Shown: positions 42,131 through 51,927, counted from the first letter of the stretch. The stretch: 51,956 bases of DNA from an uncultured Pseudomonadota bacterium (GCA_902763535.1 CACWSG010000001.1:1-51956); one strand, 5' to 3'. Notes: generated from the letters alone by a model not told the origin. Made by a program: numbers and translations.

Positions 42131-43684
42131 TTATGCCGCCTTTTCTAAATTGTTGGCAAAATCTTTGGCAAAACTCTCATAGAAACTGAGCAACTTTTCT
42201 TCCAATTCCGGTGAAATCTTCTTTTCTTTGACGATTTCTTTCAAAATTTCCGGATGGCTGGCGTGCATTGATTGCAAAGCTTTTTCCTCAAACTCATGAA
42301 CTTTATTTAAGGGTAATTTATCCAAAAAGCCTTTAACGCCGGCAAAAATTGCCACAACTTCATCTTCAACCGCCATCGGTTTATATTGAGGTTGTTTCAG
42401 CATTTCGGTCAAACGGGCACCGCGGTTAAGCAAATTCTTGGTCGATTGATCCAAGTCAGATGCAAATTGTGCAAAAGCCGCCATCTCACGATATTGAGCC
42501 AAATCCAATTTCATAGAACCCGAAACTTGTTTCATGGCTTTAATTTGAGCTGCCGAACCCACACGCGAAACCGAAATACCAACATTCACCGCCGGACGAA
42601 CACCTTGATAGAACAATGATGTTTCCAAGAAGATTTGTCCATCAGTAATCGAAATAACATTAGTCGGAATATATGCCGAAACATCACCTGCTTGAGTTTC
42701 AATAACCGGCAAAGCGGTCAACGAACCGGCACCCTCGGCATCACTCATCTTAGCTGCACGCTCCAACAACCGTGAGTGCAGATAGAACACATCACCGGGA
42801 TAAGCCTCACGTCCTGGTGGACGACGAATAAGCAAACTCATTTGACGATAAGCCGTAGCTTGCTTCGATAAGTCATCATAAAAAATAACTGCGTGCATAC
42901 CATTATCACGGAAATATTCACCCATAGTGCATCCCGAATAAGGTGCAATATATTGCATAGGAGCTGAATCCGAAGCCGTGGCGGCTACCACAATGGTATA
43001 ATCCATCGCGCCATAATCCTTTAAGGTCTTAACAACCTGAGCCACGGTTGAACGCTTTTGCCCCACAGCCACATAAACACAATATAATTTATCTTTTTCT
43101 GATTTAGCTGCATCATTAATCTTTTTCTGGTTGATAATCGTATCAACGATAATAGCAGTCTTTCCGGTTTGGCGGTCACCAATAATCAATTCGCGTTGAC
43201 CGCGTCCAATCGGAATCAAGGAATCTACAATTTTGATACCTGTCTGCACCGGCTCATGCACTGACTTACGAGCAATAATACCGGGAGCCTTAATATCCGA
43301 ACGACCGGTCTCTTTGGCTTTGATAGCTCCCAAACCGTCAATCGGCTCACCCAAGGCATCAACAACTCTGCCCAACAGTTCTTTACCAACCGGAACACTA
43401 ACAATCGAATGTGTACGTTTTACGATATCCCCTTCTTTGATAGCTTTGTCTTCGCCGAAGATAACAACACCGACATTATCTTCTTCCAAGTTCATTGCCA
43501 TACCCTTAACACCGCTGGAAAACTCCACCAGCTCGCCGGCCTGCACTTCATCAAGTCCATAGACTCGAGCAACGCCGTCGCCGACTGACAAAACTTTACC
43601 GACCTGAGCAACATCCATTTTTGCCTCAAAACCGGCTATTTTGTCTTTGATAATTGAGGATATCTCAACTGCAGAAACAGACAT
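42131..43684 (-). CDS. atpA: ATP synthase F1 alpha subunit
   Basis: 517 residues. Non-catalytic nucleotide-binding subunit. The P-loop is GDRQTGKT in '[23 protein letters not shown]'; '[67 protein letters not shown]' is highly conserved. The N-terminus is the usual delta-binding region. It begins one base after the atpH stop. Confidence 0.99.
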   Translation of the reverse strand: MSVSAVEISSIIKDKIAGFEAKMDVAQVGKVLSVGDGVARVYGLDEVQAGELVEFSSGVKGMAMNLEEDNVGVVIFGEDKAIKEGDIVKRTHSIVSVPVGKELLGRVVDALGEPIDGLGAIKAKETGRSDIKAPGIIARKSVHEPVQTGIKIVDSLIPIGRGQRELIIGDRQTGKTAIIVDTIINQKKINDAAKSEKDKLYCVYVAVGQKRSTVAQVVKTLKDYGAMDYTIVVAATASDSAPMQYIAPYSGCTMGEYFRDNGMHAVIFYDDLSKQATAYRQMSLLIRRPPGREAYPGDVFYLHSRLLERAAKMSDAEGAGSLTALPVIETQAGDVSAYIPTNVISITDGQIFLETSLFYQGVRPAVNVGISVSRVGSAAQIKAMKQVSGSMKLDLAQYREMAAFAQFASDLDQSTKNLLNRGARLTEMLKQPQYKPMAVEDEVVAIFAGVKGFLDKLPLNKVHEFEEKALQSMHASHPEILKEIVKEKKISPELEEKLLSFYESFAKDFANNLEKAA

Positions 43685-43685
43685 A

Positions 43686-44237
43686 TTACTTACCTTTCAT
43701 TAGATTTTCTAAACAACTTAATTTATAATTCAAAGAACCGTCAAACATCCTTGAAGCATACTGAATTCGCATTCCCCCCAGCAAAGCCGGATTCTTTACA
43801 TATTCAATCACCACATCTTTATTCAACTTTTCTTTTAAAACTTCTCGCAACTTTTTATCTTGCGCTGCCGACAAATCTTTTACTGTCTCAACTTGCACTT
43901 CGGCAATATTATTGCCCTCATAATACAAATGCACAAAATTGCTTAACATATCGGGCAAGCAGCCAATTCTGGACTCATCAACCATCAGCTGAAGACAATT
44001 CAATGTCTCGGCGTTTAACTTAGCCTTAGCTGCCACTTCCTGCCATACGGATTTCTGTTCATCATTACTCAATAAAGGACTCGCTACCTGCTTTGCCAAG
44101 TCGTTATTCTGCTTGCAAACATCAAGCAAAAAATCGACATCTTTCTTCACCTTATCCGCCTGTGAAGCCGCAACAGCCGCATCATACAAAGCCGAAGCAT
44201 AAACCCGTGATATTTTTTCTTTTGAAACTTTTTTCAA
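43686..44237 (-). CDS. atpH: ATP synthase F1 delta subunit
   Basis: 183 residues. Connects F1 to the peripheral stalk. Six-helix N-terminal domain ('[35 protein letters not shown]') and the C-terminal conserved '[35 protein letters not shown]' identify it. First gene of the F1 operon. F0 genes are absent, as usual in alphaproteobacteria where they are a separate locus. Confidence 0.97.
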   Translation of the reverse strand: MKKVSKEKISRVYASALYDAAVAASQADKVKKDVDFLLDVCKQNNDLAKQVASPLLSNDEQKSVWQEVAAKAKLNAETLNCLQLMVDESRIGCLPDMLSNFVHLYYEGNNIAEVQVETVKDLSAAQDKKLREVLKEKLNKDVVIEYVKNPALLGGMRIQYASRMFDGSLNYKLSCLENLMKGK

Positions 44238-44348
44238 TTTTCCAATCCTGAAACAAAAAACACATCAGTAATCTAAATAACGCAAGATAATTTACATAAC
44301 AACCAGTTTATTTTTTATTAACAACTATTTTTTATTCAGTTTGTTTTT

Positions 44349-46523
44349 TTAATAAAAAGAATATGGATCAATATCTACCTCAACTCGCACATTTGATGGC
44401 ACTCTAACCCTTTGCAGCCATTGCTTTGCCACATTTTGAATACTTATATTTTTTGCTGTTTTAAGCAACAAACGATATCTGTATTTGTTACGCAACATAT
44501 ATATCGGAGCCGGAGCCGGTCCCAAAGTTGATATTCCGTTATCATTAAATGCAAATCTTCCTAAAGCAATTGCACAATCTTCCGCCTCTTTTTTATTGAC
44601 GCTGGATACAATTACCGCCGCCAACTTGCCGAACGGAGGCATTTTCATAATTTTTCTGGTTTGTTTTTCCAAATTCAAAAATTCTTGGGCATTACCGCTT
44701 ACCAAAGCCTGTAACACAGCATTTTCCGGATGCAACGTTTGCAAATATACTTTACCTTTTTTCTCGCCTCTTCCGGCTCGCCCAGCTACCTGAGACAACA
44801 ACTGATATGTGCGTTCTGCCGCCCGCAAATCTCCGCCCATCAATCCGAGATCGGCATCGACGATTCCCACCAAAGTCAATTCCGGAAAATGATGCCCTTT
44901 AGCTAATATTTGTGTACCAATCAAAATGTCAATTTTATCTTCTTCCATTTCTTTAATTACATTTTGTACTTCTTTGAAATTAGTAACAAAATCCGAAGAT
45001 AAAACTTTAGTTCTTGCTTCCGGCAAACGATATTTTACCTCCTCGGCAATTCGCTCAACTCCCGGACCGCAAGCACATAATCCATCTGTTGAATGACACT
45101 CCGGACACATCGAGGGTATATCGGTCATATATCCGCAATGATGACAAATCAACTTTCCCAATCTTAGATGCTCGGTTAACCATGCACTGCAATGCGGACA
45201 TTCTATTTTGTGCCCGCAATCACGACAAATCACTAAAGGAGCATACCCTCGTCTGTTCAAAAACAACACGCTTTGCTCGCCTTTTGCCAAATTATCTTTG
45301 AGCTTTTGACACAACTGTGGTGCCAACCATGAAGTTCCCCAATCACCTTTTACCGGTTTATCTTTTTTCAAATCAATAATTTCAACTTCCGGCATTTGCG
45401 CCGCCGCATATCGTGATTGCAATCTCACTTCATCATACTTGCCGCTCTCGACATTGCAAATAGTTTCCAAATCAGGAGTTGCCGTTGACAGTATTATATG
45501 CAGTTGCTCATATTTGGCACGCACAACCGCCATATCTCTTCCTTGATAATTCACCAAATCTTCTTGTTTAAACGAGGCATCATGACTTTCATCAACCACT
45601 ATCAACCCTAGTGAAGCAAATGGCAAAAACAATGCAGAGCGCGCCCCGATTACAATTTTCACTTCATTATTTATGACAGCCTTCCAATTATCGACTCGCT
45701 CTTTTTGCGTCAAAGCTGAATGCCATTCGCAAGGGCGCACCCCAAATCTTTTCTCAAAGCGTCCCAACCATTGCGAAGTCAACCCGATTTCCGGCACCAT
45801 AATCAACACTTGCTTGCCGGCAGCAAAAGCCTTTTCCACTGCTTCAAAATAAACTTCGGTTTTACCGGAGCCGGTTACTCCGTTCAGCAAAGTAACCCCA
45901 AATCCCTCGCCGGTTTTGGCACATAAAAAATCAGCAGCTTTTTGTTGTTCAGCATTTAGTTTAACTTTTTGAAATCCGCAAATCGGTTGCGCAAATTCCT
46001 TTTTATCTTCTTGTAAAACCTCGCGCAAAACTCCGCTTTCAATCAGAGTTTTGACCACGCTGTCCGACACTCCTGCCCCCTGCGCAATCTCCGAACGCGC
46101 AAATATATGTCCCCCCTTCAAAAAATCAATTATCCGCCATCTGGCATCAGAATTTTTTAATTTTGCCTCACTCAATGTTTTACCGGAAAGCTCATAAAGT
46201 TTGAGCATTTTGGCATCGCCGAAAACTTGTTTTACCGACAACACCATTTTTAGAACCATGCCTAATGGAGCCATATTGTATTTTGCCACAAACTCTACAA
46301 ACTCGCGCAAACTTTCCTGCAAAGGCGGATAAGGCAAAACCCGAATAATTTTTTTGATTTTTTTATCATCTAAAGAGCTTTTAACATCTGTTTGCCATAC
46401 CGCCCCGACCGATTTTTCCTTTCCGAACGGAACTTCCACCAAAGCCCCGTTTGTAATCGGTTCATCAGTTTTATAATCAAACGGCTCATCCAAAGCCAAA
46501 GGCAACAAAACTTTTACAATCAT
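44349..46523 (-). CDS. priA: Primosomal replication restart helicase PriA
   Basis: 724 residues from the ATG at 46523, behind GGAGAG; a longer frame from 46550 adds nine unlikely residues. PriA restarts collapsed forks. The N-terminal DNA-binding domain opens 'IVKVLLPLALDEPFDYKTDEP'. The helicase has Walker A 'GVTGSGKTEVYFEA' and Walker B 'LIVVDESHDASFKQ', with DESH where DEEH is more common. Zinc cysteines: 'CRDCGHKIECPHC', 'CHHCGYMTDIPSMCPEC'. 'QVAGRAGRGEKKGKVYLQT' is motif VI. Its position next to atpH is typical of alphaproteobacteria. Confidence 0.98.
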   Translation of the reverse strand: MIVKVLLPLALDEPFDYKTDEPITNGALVEVPFGKEKSVGAVWQTDVKSSLDDKKIKKIIRVLPYPPLQESLREFVEFVAKYNMAPLGMVLKMVLSVKQVFGDAKMLKLYELSGKTLSEAKLKNSDARWRIIDFLKGGHIFARSEIAQGAGVSDSVVKTLIESGVLREVLQEDKKEFAQPICGFQKVKLNAEQQKAADFLCAKTGEGFGVTLLNGVTGSGKTEVYFEAVEKAFAAGKQVLIMVPEIGLTSQWLGRFEKRFGVRPCEWHSALTQKERVDNWKAVINNEVKIVIGARSALFLPFASLGLIVVDESHDASFKQEDLVNYQGRDMAVVRAKYEQLHIILSTATPDLETICNVESGKYDEVRLQSRYAAAQMPEVEIIDLKKDKPVKGDWGTSWLAPQLCQKLKDNLAKGEQSVLFLNRRGYAPLVICRDCGHKIECPHCSAWLTEHLRLGKLICHHCGYMTDIPSMCPECHSTDGLCACGPGVERIAEEVKYRLPEARTKVLSSDFVTNFKEVQNVIKEMEEDKIDILIGTQILAKGHHFPELTLVGIVDADLGLMGGDLRAAERTYQLLSQVAGRAGRGEKKGKVYLQTLHPENAVLQALVSGNAQEFLNLEKQTRKIMKMPPFGKLAAVIVSSVNKKEAEDCAIALGRFAFNDNGISTLGPAPAPIYMLRNKYRYRLLLKTAKNISIQNVAKQWLQRVRVPSNVRVEVDIDPYSFY

Positions 46524-46593
46524 AAATCTCTCCGCTATCCAACATAGCAAGAGCTTTAATCTTTCTCAAACATCTTTGTAATTTACACACAAA

Positions 46594-46636
46594 AAAAGCC
46601 TACAAAAAACTATCTCACAGTTTTTTATAGGCTTTT
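46594..46636 (-). terminator. Long terminator of the 46645-47625 gene
   Basis: AAAAGCCTA-C-AAAAAACT (46594-46611) pairs with AGTTTTTT-A-TAGGCTTTT (46619-46636), one mismatch. Confidence 0.88.
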
Positions 46637-46644
46637 CTCAGTTT

Positions 46645-47625
46645 TTAATTGAAGAGATTGCGAAGTCTCTCTTCATAAATCAATTCCTTTCCTCCGAAAG
46701 GCTCAGGCTCAACTGAAAGGTAATGAGCCAGCAGTTCTTTTCCTCCGTCTTTGAGAAATTCTGGCTCCAGCATATAGTGCTGAACTCCCAAATCAAAGAC
46801 CCATCCGGCATCGATAAAACAACGAATGAGCGACTTATTTTTGGAGCGCAGCATAAGAAGCTGGTTGTTCGGCTTTAATCCGAACTTCTTTACATAGTGG
46901 GGCCTGTCCTTTCCCAAATTTTCGACGATAAACCTCTCGTCGGCTTCACTGAACGGTTTGGTTGAAAAATCGACCAAGTCGATGATATCCACCACATAAG
47001 GGACATCTTTGTATAAATCTTCAACTACCCCATCCGGAACAGTGTGATACTGAAGATAGAACTCCGCCCATTTCTGAGGCTCTTTATCCCTTTTGGCGCA
47101 CCACATCTTTTTAGCCATTGTTCTGGTAATGGCATTATGGATGAGATAGTGCTCTCTTTGTTTTTGAGAGCTGTTCTGCCAATAGCGGTCAAGAACAGCA
47201 TCCTCAAGAGGGTATCTCTCGACATATTCGTCGATAATCTCACGATACTTTTTACGGCAAACTTGCCAAAAAGCAGCATGAAGGCTCTTATCAAACGGCA
47301 TCATTTTAATATACCGTTTAATTTCGGCAACCTTTCCTTTGCGAACCCTGTTGATGATAGCACTTTGCATCTCTAAAGGAAGCTCCAGATGTTCGGGGTG
47401 ACTACCATCGGCTTTATACCTTCCTGATACACTTTCAAACTCAGTGAAAAAATACTCCCACTCACGATCATCATTACGACTGACAATTGCATCTACCAAA
47501 TTTTCAGGTAGCTGGTAGTCTTTTTGTGCATTCTGAGCACTAGCACGAAAAGCTTTATTGGAAAACAAGTTCTCAATAGCTTTAGCAATCTGCCCTTGAA
47601 TCAGATGGTGTTCTATATTTTCCAT
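46645..47625 (-). CDS. Unknown helical-repeat protein
   Basis: 326 residues, no signal peptide or membrane segment. It looks almost wholly alpha-helical, with repeating blocks of ~30 residues ('LPENLVDAIVSRNDDREWEYFFTEF', 'LPLEMQSAIINRVRKGKVAEIKRYIKMM', 'LHAAFWQVCRKKYREIIDEYVERY', 'EDAVLDRYWQNSSQKQREHYLIH'). The pattern 'L...AI......' followed by a helix pair recalls ankyrin/HEAT-type solenoids, but I cannot assign it. It sits between priA and xerC, which are usually close neighbours, and has its own promoter, SD-less start and terminator. It appears to be an inserted lineage-specific gene. Confidence 0.7.
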   Translation of the reverse strand: MENIEHHLIQGQIAKAIENLFSNKAFRASAQNAQKDYQLPENLVDAIVSRNDDREWEYFFTEFESVSGRYKADGSHPEHLELPLEMQSAIINRVRKGKVAEIKRYIKMMPFDKSLHAAFWQVCRKKYREIIDEYVERYPLEDAVLDRYWQNSSQKQREHYLIHNAITRTMAKKMWCAKRDKEPQKWAEFYLQYHTVPDGVVEDLYKDVPYVVDIIDLVDFSTKPFSEADERFIVENLGKDRPHYVKKFGLKPNNQLLMLRSKNKSLIRCFIDAGWVFDLGVQHYMLEPEFLKDGGKELLAHYLSVEPEPFGGKELIYEERLRNLFN

Positions 47626-47670
47626 AATTTTATAAATTAATAAGTGAATAAATAATCTTCAATCACACCC

Positions 47671-47699
47671 AATCTATCTTTACTTTTAATTTTTGTCAA
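47671..47699 (-). promoter_or_regulatory. Near-consensus promoter for an SD-less gene
   Basis: On the minus strand TTGACA (47694-47699), 17 bases, TAGATT (47671-47676). The 45-base leader to the ATG at 47625 is A/U-rich with no ribosome site. Confidence 0.7.
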
Positions 47700-47735
47700 T
47701 ATTTTATTAAATATTTTATCTTATACTCTATCAAC

Positions 47736-48671
47736 ATGAAACATGAGATTATATTTAAGACCTCACCCGAGGTATCGCAACATATAAAAGAATGGCTGAA
47801 CTGGCTGAAATTAGTCAAAGGTTTTTCTGTACATACTTATGATGCCTATGCCCGCGATATATCAATTTTTTTTGATTTTCTCAACGACTATCTTGGACAA
47901 AACCCGCAAATCAACGATCTTAAAGATATTGATGCCACTGCTTTCAGAGCATTTTTAAGTCGCCGCAGTGCTTCTCACATAACCAAAAGCTCTACTGCTC
48001 GCGAAATGTCAGCCTTGCGTAGTTTCTTTCATTATCTCAATCGTCACAAAATTATCGACAATACATCATTATCAATTGTTTCTTCTCCGCGCAAAGAGAA
48101 AATATTACCCAAATCACTCAACACCGAAGAAGCTTTTGATGTTATAAAAGCTGCCGCTGACAACAAAGTTGATTGGATTGGCGCACGCGATTCTGCCATA
48201 ATAACCTTGCTTTACGGCAGTGGTATGCGCATCTCTGAAGCCCTGTCTCTAAATATCGGCGATATTAATCATAATGATTTTATTATCATCAAAGGCAAAG
48301 GCAATAAAGAACGAGTAATTCCCATCCTTCCATCTGTCAAAGAAAACATACAAAAATATCTTGACCTGTGTCCCTTTAATTTACACGAAGGTGAGCCGCT
48401 GTTTGTCGGCGCTCGCGGTGAGAGATTACTGGCTCGTATCGTGCAAAGACGCCTTGCTAAATTGCGTGAAGAACTTAATTTGCCTGATTCGCTCACTCCT
48501 CATGCTTTGCGCCATACTTTTGCCACCCAGCTTTTGGCTCAGGGCATGAATTTGCGTGCCATACAAGAATTACTCGGTCATTCTTCCCTATCCACCACAC
48601 AACGCTACACAGAAGTTGAAATTGAACACCTCAAAAAAGAATATGCCAAAGCCGAATTACTGGAAGAATAA
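47736..48671 (+). CDS. xerC: Tyrosine recombinase XerC
   Basis: 311 residues. XerC and XerD resolve chromosome dimers at dif. The N-terminal SAM-like DNA-binding domain is 'HIKEWLNWLKLVKGFSVHTYDAYARDISIFFDFL'. The catalytic residues are all present: Arg in 'YGSGMRISEALSL', Lys in 'IIKGKGNKERVIP', 'LTPHALRHTFATQLL' (HxxR), 'LLGHSSLSTTQRYTEVE' (His and the nucleophile Tyr). Closeness to priA favours XerC over XerD or a phage integrase. A TATACT box sits only eight bases before the ATG and no ribosome site is seen, suggesting a leaderless or very short-leader mRNA. Confidence 0.93.
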   Translation: MKHEIIFKTSPEVSQHIKEWLNWLKLVKGFSVHTYDAYARDISIFFDFLNDYLGQNPQINDLKDIDATAFRAFLSRRSASHITKSSTAREMSALRSFFHYLNRHKIIDNTSLSIVSSPRKEKILPKSLNTEEAFDVIKAAADNKVDWIGARDSAIITLLYGSGMRISEALSLNIGDINHNDFIIIKGKGNKERVIPILPSVKENIQKYLDLCPFNLHEGEPLFVGARGERLLARIVQRRLAKLREELNLPDSLTPHALRHTFATQLLAQGMNLRAIQELLGHSSLSTTQRYTEVEIEHLKKEYAKAELLEE

Positions 48672-48850
48672 AAGCGCCTCTCACAAACACCGTCTATCCG
48701 CCTCTTAATTTTATAAATTACTGAACAACTATTGCAGATACTGCCTGTTTGCAAAAAGCGCTTTTTTAATGTTTGAATTATGTTTATTTAAGGAGACTTT
48801 TTATTACAAAGAATATGAACATTATCGGTTGAACGATTTTCTTCTTCAGT

Positions 48851-48880
48851 ATAAAACAAAACCGGCTGTTTCCAGCCGGT
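48851..48880 (-). terminator. Terminator of rpmG
   Basis: On the minus strand ACCGGCTG-GAAA-CAGCCGGT (48861-48880) followed by T-rich bases. It is 24 bases after the rpmG stop. Confidence 0.92.
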
Positions 48881-48903
48881 CGTGTAACATCTCGCAGAAA
48901 AAA

Positions 48904-49071
48904 CTACTTCAATTTTTTCTCAACGAACTCTTCGTGTTTTTTAGACTTTTTATCATACTTTTTCAAAGTCAATTTTTCCGGATGAGTTCTCGGATTTTTT
49001 TCTGCCAAATAAAATGTACCGGTACCAGCTGTACTTTCCAATTTAACTTTAACTTTTACTGCTTTAGCCAT
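48904..49071 (-). CDS. rpmG: 50S ribosomal protein L33
   Basis: 55 residues. 'MAKAVKVKVKLESTAGTG', then 'FYLAEKNPRTHPEKLTLKKYD' and the basic end 'KHEEFVEKKLK' identify L33. It is the cysteine-free, zinc-independent form: no CxxC pair is present. It has a promoter and terminator of its own and so is monocistronic. The gene is short enough to be missed by length cut-offs. Confidence 0.97.
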   Translation of the reverse strand: MAKAVKVKVKLESTAGTGTFYLAEKNPRTHPEKLTLKKYDKKSKKHEEFVEKKLK

Positions 49072-49117
49072 TTCAATACTCTTTTATCTAAGGTTATAAT
49101 TCAAAACATTTATGCGT

Positions 49118-49145
49118 AATATACATATTTTTTGCCGTCTGTCAA
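49118..49145 (-). promoter_or_regulatory. Strong promoter of rpmG
   Basis: On the minus strand TTGACA (49140-49145), 16 bases, TATATT (49118-49123). Leader of about 40 bases. Confidence 0.7.
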
Positions 49146-49182
49146 CAAAATTTTACACAACAATGCATTTTTTAAGTCTTTC

Positions 49183-49222
49183 CATTCACCATAGAGCTTT
49201 TTTATTAAAGCTCCATGGTGAA
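49183..49222 (-). terminator. Long hairpin after the H1-tailed membrane-protein gene
   Basis: ATTCACCAT-A-GAGCTTT pairs with AAAGCTC-C-ATGGTGAAT, one mismatch, eight bases from the stop of the gene at 49230. No clean T-run follows on the minus strand, but the stem is very stable. Confidence 0.65.
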
Positions 49223-49229
49223 TATCCTA

Positions 49230-49934
49230 TTATTTTTTAACGACTTTTTTCAAAGCTGTTTTTTTGGTTGCTGCCTTTTTGGGAGCCGCTTTTTTTACAG
49301 TTTCTTTTTTAGGTGCAGTCTTTTTAGCAGTAGTCTTTTTAGCTGTAGCTTTAACTGCAACCTTCTTTTCAGCAACTTTTTTGGCCGGCTTTTTAGCAAC
49401 AGCTGCTTTAGCTACGACCTTTTCTTCAGCAACTTTAGGTGTTTCTGCAACCTTAGCCGAAGTTTCTTTTTTATTTTTTGCTACGATTTTATAATGATCA
49501 TCTAATTGTCCGGCTATTGACTTTCCATAAACCAAAACCAATACCAAAGCCACAAAAGAAACAACCACAGCCACAAACTTACGCATCAAACCGACATTGA
49601 TTACAACTTTCATAATCATAACCAAATTTTCTTCATTTGTATCTGCGTGCATTGCAATTGCTGCTATTGAAGCAATAACAACCAACAAAGCCGTAAAATA
49701 AGGTAACCAGCCAACCGATGCCAACATTGTTGTCGCTACCGGATGAGCATTAATCAAGTTATCAATTCTTTTAATCGGAACCAACTTGTTCATCGGTATC
49801 AGGAACAACAATAACAATAACGACAAAACTAGGTCAACCAGCAACAATTCCCAGCTTCCGCCCAATTCCAAAAGCAATGAAAGCAGCCAATAAATTCCGC
49901 CGATAACCAAACTTTGTTTCCAATAATTACTCAT
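49230..49934 (-). CDS. Four-TM membrane protein with a histone-H1-like Lys/Ala tail
   Basis: 234 residues. Four TM segments near residues 8-25, 28-48, 74-95 and 119-136; the N-terminal half resembles YIP1/DUF-type small membrane proteins ('NAHPVATTMLASVGWLPYFTALL'). From ~150 to the end runs a tail of Lys, Ala, Thr and Pro in repeats such as 'KKTTAKKTAPKKETVKKAAPKK', very like bacterial H1-like nucleoid proteins. With an even number of TMs the tail and N-terminus face the same side; the positive tail favours the cytoplasm. The tail could bind DNA, RNA or acidic lipids. No family name is certain. An AAAGGAAAAAG site precedes the ATG. Confidence 0.75.
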   Translation of the reverse strand: MSNYWKQSLVIGGIYWLLSLLLELGGSWELLLVDLVLSLLLLLFLIPMNKLVPIKRIDNLINAHPVATTMLASVGWLPYFTALLVVIASIAAIAMHADTNEENLVMIMKVVINVGLMRKFVAVVVSFVALVLVLVYGKSIAGQLDDHYKIVAKNKKETSAKVAETPKVAEEKVVAKAAVAKKPAKKVAEKKVAVKATAKKTTAKKTAPKKETVKKAAPKKAATKKTALKKVVKK

Positions 49935-49949
49935 ATCTTTTTCCTTTCT

Positions 49950-50678
49950 TTAATAAAAACTTCTAGTGTTAACCAAACTTTCCATACGCAAATCAATCAA
50001 GCGACCTTCCTCTAATTTTACTTTTCGATCCATTCGATCAGCTAAATCAAAATTATGCGTAGCAACCAATGCACTCAATCCTGTTTCCTTAACTATGCTC
50101 AACAATTCGGTGAACACAATTTCCGAAGTTTTCGGATCCAGATTACCGGTTGGCTCATCTGCCAACAATAATTTCGGCATATTTGCCAATGCTCTGGCAA
50201 TAGCCACCCTTTGCTGTTCACCGCCGGACATTTCTGCCGGACGATGTGACATTCTTTTTTCCAATCCCAATCTTTTCAAAAGCCATTGTGCTCTGTCTTT
50301 TGCCTGTTTTACTTTAACACCGTCTATTAATTGTGGAATCATCACATTTTCCAAAGCGCTAAAATCACCCAAAAGATTGTGATATTGATAAACAAAGCCC
50401 AAATAATCTTTACGCAATGCCGTACGGACATTATCACTTATATTGGAACATTTCCGCCCCTCAAGATAAATATCCCCTTTTGTCGGCTTTTCCAGCAAAC
50501 CTGCCAACTGTAACAAAGTGGATTTTCCTGAACCCGATGGTCCTATCAAAGCCACAATCTCACCTTTGGCAATTTCCAAATCGACACCACGCAAAACTTG
50601 CAGGCTCTGTTTTCCCTGCTTAAATGAACGACAAACGCCGCGCATTTCCAAAACCGGAGTTTTTAATTCACTATTCAT
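49950..50678 (-). CDS. lolD: Lipoprotein-releasing ABC transporter ATPase LolD
   Basis: 242 residues from the ATG at 50678; the frame is open 21 codons further, but that part lies inside lolC. Powers release of outer-membrane lipoproteins to LolA. Walker A GPSGSGKST, signature 'MSGGEQQRVAIARAL', Walker B 'LLLADEPTGNLD', and the LolD-type 'FVYQYHNLLGDFSALENVMIP' Q-loop region. Start and the lolC stop overlap by eight bases, so the pair is translationally coupled. Confidence 0.95.
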   Translation of the reverse strand: MNSELKTPVLEMRGVCRSFKQGKQSLQVLRGVDLEIAKGEIVALIGPSGSGKSTLLQLAGLLEKPTKGDIYLEGRKCSNISDNVRTALRKDYLGFVYQYHNLLGDFSALENVMIPQLIDGVKVKQAKDRAQWLLKRLGLEKRMSHRPAEMSGGEQQRVAIARALANMPKLLLADEPTGNLDPKTSEIVFTELLSIVKETGLSALVATHNFDLADRMDRKVKLEEGRLIDLRMESLVNTRSFY

Positions 50679-51927
50679 AACGCAAAGCCTCCACCGGATC
50701 CATCTTAGCTGCACGCCATGAAGGATATAATGTCGCCACAAAAGACAATAACAACGATATAACCACTACCGTTACAACCTCCGTTATATCGACCTTTGCC
50801 GGTAGTTTGGATAAGAAATAAATCTCAGCCGAAAACAAATCTCTGCCAAATATGCTTTGCAAAAATTGCCTTATTTCTTCTATATGATAGCTCACCAACA
50901 ATCCCAACACCACTCCGATTGTTGTGCCCACAGCTCCGATAAAAGCTCCGTCCATAAAGAATATGCGCATAATCATACCCTTTGTTGCGCCCATTGTACG
51001 CAGCACTGCCACATCACGACCTTTGTCTTTTACCAGCATAATCAATCCGGTAATAATATTAAAAGCAGCTACTACAATAATCAATGTCAATATAACAAAC
51101 ATCACATTACGTTCAACTTCAATCGCATTGAAAAATGCCGCATTACTCTGTTTCCAATCATAAACATAGGCACTTCCGCCGACACTTGCCTCCAAAGCCG
51201 AGCGTACAACCTCTAAATATTTATCATCATCCAAAGTAACATCAATATTGGTAACTGCTCCTTTCAGGCCAAAATACAGTTGAGCACTTTCCAAAGGCAT
51301 AAATATAAAGTTGGCATCATACTCAAACATTCCCGAATCAAACATTCCTATAATCTGATAGGATTTCATCCTCGGAACTGTACCGAAAGCGGTAATCTTG
51401 CCATTAGGTGACAACAATGTTATCTTGTCCCCTTCAGTCAAACCCATCTTGTGAGCCAATCTAACCCCCATAATAATTCCGTCATCCTTGAAATATTCCA
51501 AATCGACACCTTCCACGGCTTTGGCCAAAGCTTCTTTCTTTAACAAATCTTCTTTAGCGATTCCTCTGACCATAGCACCTTCAGCCGAACGCCCTGATGT
51601 AACCAACAACTGGTTTTCTATCATCGGTATAGCCATTGATATGTGTTCTATTGAAGATATTTCTTTTAATGCATCATTATAGTTGTTAAACGGATAACTG
51701 GCCGGCGCCATAATCCCGATGTGACCGTTTATACCCAATATACGCCCCAGCAATTCATGCCTGAAACCATTCATCACACTCATTACAATAATAAGTGTCG
51801 CAACGCCCAAAGCAATCCCCGTAAAGGCAAATCCCGTGATAACCGATATAAACCCTTCTTTTCTTTTGGCTCGCATATATCTCCATGCAAGCATTCTTTC
51901 AAATTTGCTAAACAATGTTTTTTCCAC
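50671..51927 (-). CDS. lolC: Lipoprotein-releasing system permease LolC/LolE
   Basis: 418 residues. Inner-membrane permease that extracts lipoproteins and passes them to LolA. N-terminal TM with 'FISVITGFAFTGIALGVATLIIVMSVMNGFRHELLGRILGINGHI', the family signature; a large periplasmic domain (~60-270); then three TMs around 'AFNIITGLIMLVKDKGRDVAVLRTMGATKGMIMRIFFMDGAFIGAVG' and 'YPSWRAAKMDPVEALRYE' at the end. Alphaproteobacteria often have a single LolC/E (LolF-like) protein next to LolD, which fits here. The start is 29 bases from the window edge. Confidence 0.95.
   Translation of the reverse strand: MEKTLFSKFERMLAWRYMRAKRKEGFISVITGFAFTGIALGVATLIIVMSVMNGFRHELLGRILGINGHIGIMAPASYPFNNYNDALKEISSIEHISMAIPMIENQLLVTSGRSAEGAMVRGIAKEDLLKKEALAKAVEGVDLEYFKDDGIIMGVRLAHKMGLTEGDKITLLSPNGKITAFGTVPRMKSYQIIGMFDSGMFEYDANFIFMPLESAQLYFGLKGAVTNIDVTLDDDKYLEVVRSALEASVGGSAYVYDWKQSNAAFFNAIEVERNVMFVILTLIIVVAAFNIITGLIMLVKDKGRDVAVLRTMGATKGMIMRIFFMDGAFIGAVGTTIGVVLGLLVSYHIEEIRQFLQSIFGRDLFSAEIYFLSKLPAKVDITEVVTVVVISLLLSFVATLYPSWRAAKMDPVEALRYE

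Noticed and set aside
47736..48671. Phage or island integrase
   Set aside because: All XerC hallmarks, closeness to priA and absence of phage genes or an att site point to the housekeeping recombinase.
48769..49119. Open frame of 116 codons on plus
   Set aside because: It lies antisense to rpmG and its promoter, has no ribosome site, and its product is a Phe/Ser-rich antisense-type sequence.
49215..49505. Plus-strand frames opposite the H1-like tail
   Set aside because: They are mirror images of the Lys/Ala repeats and encode only low-complexity Phe/Ser or Ala/Val.
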